Shown here: positions 56,514-64,000 of the stretch, piece after piece
How the letters are laid out: every line of letters begins with the position of its first letter
Numbering within the stretch: position 1 is the first letter of the stretch
From: Aspergillus flavus
Taxonomy: Eukaryota > Ascomycota > Eurotiomycetes > Eurotiales > Aspergillaceae
Reading direction: 5' to 3'
Assembly: GCF_009017415.1 (NCBI RefSeq)
Contig: NC_092406.1
Location: forward strand, 5,642,001-5,706,000
DNA: 64,000 nucleotides
Made by a program: the position numbers and the translations under genes
Notes under the pieces: generated by a model
Seen by the model: only the letters and a program-made list of their open reading frames with translations
Databases searched by the model: none
Told to the model about the DNA's origin: nothing

Positions 56514-58295
56514 ATGACACGCCGATTTGTATGGTCCCTCATATAGTTTTCTATAGCTTGTGTGCGATTTCTGGGTGTCTAACTTGTCATCTAATAGGTT
56601 CGCGCGGGTGTACAACTCGCAATATTTGCTCTTTGTATACTGGTTTTCGTCGTAACTCTAGATAACCGGTTTCGCGTCCTACCTGCCGCTATTCATGGCC
56701 ACCTCCCTTCGCACTATTCTGGACTCGTCGTTACGGATGTGACCATAAAAACGTGCTCGCATATCAATCCCTTCTCCAAATGCAAACCTACCTCGCAATC
56801 ATGGACACAAGTCGACAAAGATCTTTACTTGCGCACTGGTTGGACGTCCACCGCCTTTGTCCAATTTGAGCGGAAAAAGGAGGAGGATCTACTTCCTACG
56901 GACAAAGTTGTGATCGATCTGAAGATTAGTCGGCTTGTTCCGGAGACCACTGAGGATACTAAGGATGGGGAGAAAGACGAAGAAACGTGGGAGCCGAGAC
57001 CAGGTGGCATTTGGCTGAGACGAACAGCCAAGCGCCACGCGAGTGATTCGCAGACTGCGATCACCTTAGTCGATGTCCTTTTCGGTGCCGATGCGGTGGA
57101 TCCACGGATTGGCTGGGAGGTCAGAGATACGCCGCTGCTGCTGGATAGTCGGACGGAGGAACTGGAAGCTCGTCTCAGTATTCAGAGGGGAGATCCTCAG
57201 AAAATGAAAAAACCAGTTCCCAGGATCAATGAACATGGTCGCTTTAAGATCATGCAGCTGGCCGATTTACATTTGAGTACCGGTCTTGGATTGTGCCGTG
57301 ACCCTATCCCAGCGGAACCTGTTCCGGGCCAGAAGTGTGAGGCCGACCCCCGGACACTTGAGTTTGTGGAGAGGCTCCTGGATGAAGAGAAGCCCGATAT
57401 GGTGGTCCTTACTGGTGATCAGGTGAATGGCGAAACCTCTAAGGATGCACAAAGTGCGCTTTTCAAGTCCGTCAAGCTGCTTGTGGATCGTAAGATCCCC
57501 TACGCAGCTATTTTTGGCAATCATGACGACGAGGGCAATCTCAACCGGTCGGAGCTTATGGCCATATTAGAGCAACTGCCGTATTCAGTGTCGTCGGCTG
57601 GCCCCGAGGATATAGACGGTGTTGGTAACTACATCGTCGAGGTTCTTGGCCGTGGTAATAGTGCACACTCAGCTTTGACCCTTTATCTTCTTGATTCGCA
57701 TTCGTATTCGCCGGATGAACGACAATTCCGAGGTTATGACTGGATCAAGCCCAGCCAGATCCGCTGGTTCCAGAACACTGCCCAAGGCCTTAAGAGGAAA
57801 CACCATGAGTATACGTACATGCACATGAACATGGCATTCATTCATATTCCACTGCCTGAATACCGTGATCCAAATAACCTGTTCATTGGGAATTGGGACG
57901 AACCCCCAACCGCTCCAGGATTTAATTCAGGCTTCAAGGATGCACTCGAAGAGGAGGGTATCCTTTTTGTTAGCTGTGGACAGTAGGTTCAACCTTGTTT
58001 TGACCAAAATCTGACGTCTTTGTACTAATGGACTTACAGTGACCACGTCAATGACTACTGCATGCTTAACAATAACAAAGACGAGAAGCCGTCGCTCTGG
58101 ATGTGCTATGGAGGAGGTGTTGGATTCGGAGGCTATGGAGGCTATAAAGATTATGTCCGGCGTGTGAGGTTCTTTGACTTTGACATGAATGCCGGGCGGG
58201 TTATGACATATAAGCGACTTGAATATGGCGAAACAGAGGCTAAGATCGATGAACAGATGATAGTCGACGGTGGTGCCGTGAGAGGATTGTCGTGA
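56514..58295 (+). CDS. Dcr2/Sia1-type calcineurin-like phosphoesterase
   Basis: Three exons, 56514-56528 (15 nt), 56598-57982 and 58040-58295, encode 551 residues. MTRRFVRAGVQLAIFALCIL, extending into LVFVVTL, makes one N-terminal TM anchor, so the enzyme is probably type II membrane-bound. The metallophosphatase motifs are in order: IMQLADLHLS (D-x-H), VVLTGDQVNG (GD), AAIFGNHDDEG (GNHD), MAFIHIPLPEY and SCGHDHVNDYC (GHxH-like). Yeast Dcr2 promotes the start of the cell cycle and dampens the unfolded-protein response by acting on Ire1. The first intron (69 bp) follows five codons; the ATG at 56514 is chosen because it joins TTT to GTT CGC and gives the TM segment. The CAT of GHDH is split by the second intron. 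Confidence 0.9.
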
Positions 58296-58733
58296 AAAGA
58301 TGTACATTCACAGTGCATTCCACATTCTGGATTTGAAAGGGTAAAAAAAAGAATTATTGTCCCTCATTTACTTTGACTGAGTGATTTACCCTTCTTTACA
58401 ACATATTGTTATCAATGCCGGCACGCCCTCCGTTTTATTCTGTCCCCCCACTCTTTTACATTCTACTCTTGTGTTGTTTATATTATCTTTGTATAGTGCG
58501 AGGACGTCAACATATGCTGGCTCTGGAGGGTGTCGGCTGGGGAGTTTTGATTCGTGGGGAATGGGAGAAGATATCATCAAAAGAATGCTATTTTTTTTTC
58601 TTTGCTACTTGCCTATTCATAAAGATCCGCACTGCTATCCATGTTATCAGCAACGCTGTATATGTTTCTCAGGGTCAATGAACCTGTTCAGATATTTCAT
58701 AGGTGCTCGTATAGCATTTACTATTGATAGATA
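58296..58733. other. Convergent intergenic region
   Basis: 438 bp between stop codons of the Dcr2-like (+) and oxidoreductase (-) genes; T-rich, presumed 3' UTRs. Confidence 0.4.
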
Positions 58734-60153
58734 CTACCACCATTTTTCAAAGAAAACACGATCACTCCCGTCCCCCATGAGACCTCGAAGAGCAGCGACA
58801 AACTCATCAGTCATGGCAGGCGGACCGCACATATAACAAACCGTCTCCTCAGGCTTGATATCTCCATTCGGGCCGGTAAGCGCAGTACGCAGATCATCCT
58901 GACTTACTCTCCGTGAGTGAATACTCAAATCATCGGGCTGATTTAGTAGAAGTGGAGACGATGTATCTCGTAAGCTAGTAATAAACAGATCGAGAGTTAT
59001 GCGTAACCGATGAGACTGAGACTGGGAATGAATGATTTGACGGAGGCGAGAGAGAAAGAGGATCTGATCCAAGATGGACTCAGGAGATGTGGCAGCCTCC
59101 TGGGGTGTTGCTTCTGGGAGTTTAGTGGAATAGAGAAAGTGAATATTAAAAGGGTGGTGTGAAGCTGGGGTTTCGTCGGCATTGTTATTTAAATGTGAAA
59201 GGATGGAGATTAAGGGACTGTTTTGGTTAGCATACTGATATTAGAGTATACCGATGTAAATCCCATGCTGCAGTGAGTAGCACTGGGGAACTTACTTGAT
59301 ACCCACTCCCCCAGCGATGAGAACTACGTTCTTGACCTTTTCGAGATCTATCCCGGATGGAGGAGGCCAGACGAAGCTGCCTCCGACTCGGATGCAGAGC
59401 TCCTTTCCCAGGATTTCATCTTTGGGTTTCCAGAGCCAGGCGCTGGCGGGATTGGAGAGTGCTTTTTGAACAGCTAGTTCCACGTATGGGTCTCTGCCTC
59501 TTGGGTCTACGGGAGGGAGACCTGTTTCCTCATCTTCCACGGCAAGTGACTCTGCTGTGGGCTGTAAAGAGGGGAGGGCTTCAGCATCTGCTGGTGTTGA
59601 GGTGATACTAAAGCCCCCGGCGTCGGATATAGACGGGATATGCACATCTAGCCATTGACCAGGAGCGAAGGTAAATGGCTGAGGTTCATCAGACTGTTAT
59701 GGTGTTAGTATATGCTCCAATAGCATTCTGTATGTATAGTAACTGTGGCTCTTGAGTAACATCCGCAATTTGGTATGACCCAAATATCAACCGGGAAACC
59801 GTTGGTAAATCCAGGATAGAACTAATTGATTGGGAAGAAATAATTAATTGAAGATATTATACCTCTTCGTCACTCTGATTTGGCTCCTCTGGAGCTTGCA
59901 CCCGCGGAGGGATGGCCAAGTGTAGTAGTCGTACGGTAGGATTGACCTCTTCGATATGTGATAGCCGCACATTGTACAGGATATTTTGCCGGGGTTCTGC
60001 TGCGGTGCGCAGTTTATGAGGCACCGACGTCTTTTTACTGGCTAGGGAGCTCATATCGTGCCGAATCACCGAGGGACGGCGCTTATGCAACAGGTTGAGG
60101 TTGGGTGGTGGCTTATGGAGTTGGCGGCAACGTAAGAGTTGGAGGGGTCGCAT
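58734..60153 (-). CDS. FAD/NAD(P)-binding oxidoreductase (OXNAD1-like), probably mitochondrial
   Basis: Three exons (minus), 60153-59863, 59693-59296 and 59217-58734, encode 390 residues. The start MRPLQLLRCRQLHKPPPNL is basic and presequence-like. The ferredoxin-reductase fold follows: RQNILYNVRLSHIEEVNPTV, TFAPGQWLDVHIP, GGFSITSTP as the FAD-binding RxYS-like loop, VRVGGSF-like strand, NVVLIAGGVGINPLISIL as the NAD-binding G-rich loop, and a C-terminal ETVCYMCGPPAMTDEFVAAL with the CGP motif. It ends in the aromatic VFFEKWW typical of the family. An internal insertion of about 45 residues (DAEALPSLQPTAESLAVEDE and on) is low-complexity. Introns of 169 and 78 bp are GT-AG. Family members transfer electrons from NAD(P)H via FAD; the acceptor is unknown. 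Confidence 0.88.
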
Positions 60154-61202
60154 GTGGTATGTATGTACCTAGTAGAGAGATATACCCACTTATGAGCGCA
60201 TTTGGTTTGATTGGTATGTAGCATTTAAGCTCCTCTTTTTTCAATCCCTGTAAAAAATGTGTGATAGAAAACGATGTGGGTTGATGTCGACTGGGGAAGT
60301 CAAGTGACATTTACATTTACACTCCATGACGTTTGTTACTAATACATCCGAATACAAACACTTTATCTGGATATCCCATTTCATCCACTCATCCTTCTCA
60401 TTTACTTCTGAATGTGTCGGAAATGGCCGTTAGAACATTGTGTTTTCAGATGAGGCAAGAATTAAGCACGATTTATGGATACTAGTTTCTTCCCTCCCGC
60501 CTGACTTTGTTATGCAGGTGAAATCACAGAAGCACGCTGGCTAATGTTTAGATTCCCCACTCCAGCGCTTTGCTCTCTAACAGGACAGTCTAGGGAAACT
60601 ATGAATTCCTGCGGCACCATGGACAAATTCACAAACTAACCAGTGATGCCAGTCTGTTGCTCAACCATGCAGATCAATCTCTCCATCACACGGCCTAGTG
60701 TGTGACGGCCGGCAGCCAATCTTCCACTTTCGCTATCTTATTGGTGATGAGCACCCGAGCCCCGGCTGGTGTTGGCGCTTCCCTGGCGGCAAGCATTGGC
60801 CAGATGCATCTCTGAGAAACAGTCAACTTGCGTTGCTCAAGAGTTTCTTTGCAATTTTGTCGCTGACTCGAGGCGCTAGTGCCCCTCTTCTGACCCTCGC
60901 CATGGGCCATAGAGGTCTGCCCTGGCGACCTGGGAGCGCTCTACTCCATATTTACGGCTTCGTCCCGGCTGATCCTCCAAGCCTTCCTCTGATAGTTGTC
61001 TTTCTTTTGTCTCTTTGTGCTCTACGTGTTTGGCCGTCCGATGCGACTGAGTTGAATGCCCAGCCAGCCGGTCTGGCCACAGCGTAACTGTTCAAGAACA
61101 CTAGCTCACAGCGCAAATTATCTATCGAACGTTGTATGCCTCTACTGATCTACCAACTACTGGAACTCGTGTCTTCGCGGAAACAAATATACAACCGCCA
61201 TC
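60154..61202. other. Divergent promoter region, oxidoreductase and four-TM protein
   Basis: 1.05 kb with no recognised gene. An open frame at 60698-61087 has an ATG but no recognisable domain and no codon pattern that convinces me. Confidence 0.4.
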
Positions 61203-62261
61203 ATGGTTTACTTAACACGAAACTGGCGCAAACACAACCTTTTTTATATTCTGATGGCCATTGAGCTTCCCATTACTATTGTCATTCTCACATTCACTGG
61301 GATTGCTTCTCACGATCTATACCGGACCAAATTATGGCAAGATGGAGCAGATAATGGCTTCAACAGTTCTCCCGATGAGGTTCTCTATGCTGCTGCGAAC
61401 CATAGACCCTATAAAGTTCCTATGGTCTGGGGCTCTTTGTATGTATTCATTTTTTGCCCCACAATGTTTAGTTCTCAATCATACGACAATTCACTAACAG
61501 CATTATAGCATAACGAACTACAATCTAGTCCTTGGCGTTTTGAGCATCTTCATCTTAATAACCAAACTTCCTGTCCATATCCTGCGGATATTCTACCCGC
61601 CTGTGTCAGTATTCGTCCACGTGGGATTGTTCATAGTGTACATCGTGTCGGCCAGCTATCAAGCTGGTTCTGACAAGTCGGATCCTAAGCACCTACAATC
61701 AGGCCCACCGTGGTATATTACGAAGTCATGCAGTGTTGCTTCGAATAAAGATAACATCGGCTATTGTCAACAAGCCAAGGCGCTCTTTGGTTTTACTATC
61801 ATTATCATGTGGGTGGCACCTAACATTATAATGATTCTTTCCCCTTAAACCCTGGTAACTGACATCGTATTCATAGTGTTCTTTATTTCGTCGAAATTAT
61901 CGTGAGCGTCCACTCCTGCTTCGTGACCAAGGAGGAAAAGGCAGAGCGCGATGAACTCCGCGAAGAAAAGAGAACTATGAAGGAGTACGAAGATATGGTT
62001 CTCAGGACCCCCAGAACGTTCCCCATGATGAGCCCCGCGCTGCCTTCAGGGGGTACTACGCAGATGATGCCTACCATGTCGTCACGGAGCCCTGAGTTCA
62101 GTACATTCGGACATGGATCGTCAGATCTTCCGCTCCGGGACCATTTCAGCACACCAAACCCTCGTCCGCCAGCACAGCAAGAGTCATCGGAAACCTTGGC
62201 ACCGGGGAACCAGCCTCAGATGTACTTTCCGCCGCCCCCTAAGAAGGCAGCGAAGGTGTGA
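61203..62261 (+). CDS. Four-TM membrane protein of unknown function
   Basis: Three exons, 61203-61438, 61509-61808 and 61877-62261, encode 306 residues. Four hydrophobic segments are seen: NLFYILMAIELPITIVILTF, NYNLVLGVLSIFILITKLPV, VFVHVGLFIVYIVSASYQAG and FGFTIIIMVLYFVEIIVSVH. They are followed by a charged helix (TKEEKAERDELREEKRTMKE) and a Pro/Ser/Met-rich cytosolic tail ending FPPPPKKAAKV. The loop between TM3 and TM4 has two Cys (SCSVASNKDNIGYC), a likely disulfide. The layout resembles MARVEL-type or other small fungal membrane proteins, but I do not recognise a specific family. Introns of 70 and 68 bp are GT-AG and both split codons after two bases. Confidence 0.8.
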
Positions 62262-62831
62262 ATGTACTCGGAAATTTGTAAAAATGTCTTAAAAAAAATC
62301 TAATACCCACACGGTCATACGAGGGCCACTTATGTTTCTATTTCACTTCCCCTTTAGCGATCGATTTGCATGAATCGGGTGTTGTTAAAGCCCTCATTGA
62401 GGCACTTGCAAGAGGATATCATGAAGACTCACGTATTATGTCTGGGCATTTTCTTTTTGTCGTTTTTCCGACTGTCATTTGTTCATTATACCATTATCGC
62501 GAGAAGAGCAGCCGCCACGATTGACTGGCTAGTCGTGCTCAATCCCAATCTGATTGAATACAAAAAAAGATAGTAGACCGGAAGGGAGCCTTATCCATAA
62601 ATCTCTTGAGTTTCAAAACTTGCACCATGCATAATTCTCTCACAGCACAACTGCTGGAAAGAATCTGCTGTCACCATCGGACAATGCCAAAATATTAACT
62701 GCCCACGAAGAAGAAATAGCAGGACGGAGCAAAATGCAGGGGTATCGCCGCAGGAATATGTTTCGCAATGCAGGAACGAGGAGTACAATGTTACAAGTGT
62801 TGCTGAGTACACGTAGTGGTGGTGGTGGTGG
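62262..62831. other. Convergent intergenic region
   Basis: 570 bp between the four-TM gene (+) and lreB (-); presumed 3' UTRs. Nothing else seen. Confidence 0.4.
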
Positions 62832-64000
62832 CTAGATTTGATCTTGCCGTTTCTTTTCCTTCTTGGCCCAGCGTACTGGATATGCTATTAGCTTGACATT
62901 TCCGACGAATAGGAAAAGAGGGTGTATTGGACTGCTGACTTACATCCGCATGCATTACACAGAGTCTTGGGTCCCTCAGGCCCTTTTCTCCACTCAGGAG
63001 AGTCAGAGGTTCCGCAATCGGTACACATGTATTCACCCTTTTGTCTTTTCTTTCGATCGCTGTCCTGGATGACGCGGGCCTGCTGGTCTAGCTTGGCTGA
63101 CTCCATATCATAGCGGATGAGGCGACCCTGGCGAACACCAGTACTGAGTCCCTGGGAACGTTCACCATCACCGTAGTGTAGTCCCGTCAACATCTCGATT
63201 CCTTCAATATGAGACATGTCCTCCGTCTGGCCCAGTTCATCCGCGGCATTTTCCAGGTACGACCGGGAGTCGGGGTCATCGTTTGTGAGTGTGTCGGATG
63301 ACTCGTTCTCCTCACCAGACCCAGTGGTATCGCGGAACGATGATTGATTGGAATTGGATCGGCCTGAATGAGAATTGTGGCGGAAACCAGAATCTCCCGT
63401 GGAGTCACCGGCATATAACTGTTGTCCTGATGCTAAGTCTTCCTCCTCTTCCTCCCTAAGCTGTGCTATTCTCTGGTTGAGTCGCACGTTCTCGATTTTA
63501 TGCTCCAGGAATGAGTCGAGTAGCTGAGAGCCCCTCGTGGGATAAGGTCGGCACAGAAGGAAAACGCCAATGCAATCTTCGTTGTGATTTTCGGGACTGT
63601 CGTTCGGTTCGGACGTTTTCATATGCGGATGTCCATGTGCTTCCAAAAGGCAAGACGTATTGCTACTGTTGTCTTTCTTGCGAAATCGGAAATGGCAATG
63701 CACTGGACGAGTCGTCGTGATACACTCATTCATCTCCTCGGCAAACGTGGTCTTATCATCGTTGTGTATAAAGCGCTCCAAGGCGTTCTGCTGTAGTTGG
63801 TTTGCATCGTAGCCGGTGATGGATTTGCAAGATGGCGATGCATACAAGATCTTGCCGTCAGAGCTGAGAAGTAGTAGCATATCTTTCATCTCATTCAACA
63901 CACGCTGCGGCCAACCCTGTTCATCCGCCGGGTCAGATGGGTTCTGCCCACCCGTATTGCCGGCCGGCGGTGATGGAAGTTTCTGAATCTCTCCTGCAAA
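62832..64000 (-). CDS. lreB: LreB / White-collar-2-like PAS-GATA transcription factor (5' end outside window)
   Basis: Partial: the coding frame is open to the right edge, so the N-terminus is missing. Visible exons (minus) are 64000-62944 and 62875-62832, joined across a 68-bp intron that splits the Leu codon of the zinc finger. Reading inward, the PAS domain ([20 protein letters not shown], then [18 protein letters not shown] and [14 protein letters not shown]) is followed by [20 protein letters not shown], a short coiled-coil, and an acidic/Ser-rich linker. A GATA finger [30 protein letters not shown], then basic KKEKKR ends the protein. This order is WC-2, the partner of WC-1/LreA in the blue-light receptor complex. 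A possible acceptor (TTTGCAG) lies at 63994-64000, so an exon may begin at the edge. Confidence 0.9.

Overview
This is nuclear DNA of a filamentous ascomycete, almost certainly an Aspergillus. Genes are split by short introns (mostly 50-90 bp) with GT-AG ends and CTAAC/CTGAC-like branch sites. Several products are Eurotiales hallmarks: the CreB deubiquitinase, the AcrB ubiquitination-network protein, a 562-residue calnexin and an LreB/WC-2-type light-response GATA factor. All calls come from reading and hand-splicing the sequence; no database search was run. Exon joins were checked for frame and splice signals.

Layout. 0.8-1.8 kb: a short-chain dehydrogenase. 5.5-8.2 kb: creB (+), convergent with a small three-exon yos1 gene (-) at 9.3-9.75 kb. 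9.95-10.85 kb: a broken, transposon-like relic. 11.1-12.9 kb: the ALG12 mannosyltransferase, convergent with dynamitin (13.2-14.8 kb). 15.6-16.5 kb: a small calycin-like protein. 16.9-18.9 kb: methylmalonate-semialdehyde dehydrogenase (-). 20.8-22.7 kb: calnexin (-), divergent from methylthioribulose-1-phosphate dehydratase (23.6-24.4 kb). 25.1-27.1 kb: the Vps5 sorting nexin. 27.6-28.1 kb: mitoribosomal bL31m (-), divergent from a mitochondrial flavin-reductase-like protein (28.5-29.4 kb). 30.4-32.2 kb: folylpolyglutamate synthase, convergent with acrB (32.8-35.8 kb).

A 4.5-kb stretch with no recognisable gene follows (35.8-40.4 kb). Then come a mitochondrial hotdog-fold thioesterase with an unusual exon structure (40.4-41.6 kb), a secreted DUF1996 protein (42.1-43.1 kb), an LYR-motif protein (44.7-45.3 kb) and a methyltransferase (45.5-46.7 kb). 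A second gene-poor stretch (46.7-50.0 kb) precedes the CCR4 deadenylase (50.0-52.3 kb), a TRM61-like methyltransferase (-), a HAD phosphatase, a Dcr2-type phosphoesterase, an OXNAD-type oxidoreductase (-), a four-TM membrane protein and the 3' part of lreB (-), which runs off the right edge.

There is no biosynthetic cluster or intact mobile element. The genes are mainly housekeeping: ER/Golgi (calnexin, ALG12, Yos1, Vps5), mitochondrial (bL31m, LYR protein, MMSDH, TRM61-like, hotdog, flavin reductase-like) and regulatory (CreB, AcrB, CCR4, LreB). CreB and AcrB act in the same carbon-catabolite/ubiquitin network and lie about 25 kb apart. The most unusual observations are an apparent 9-nt exon followed by a 1-nt exon in the hotdog gene, seven exact copies of TACGGAGTA confined to intergenic DNA between 39 and 55 kb, and the decayed relic next to ALG12.
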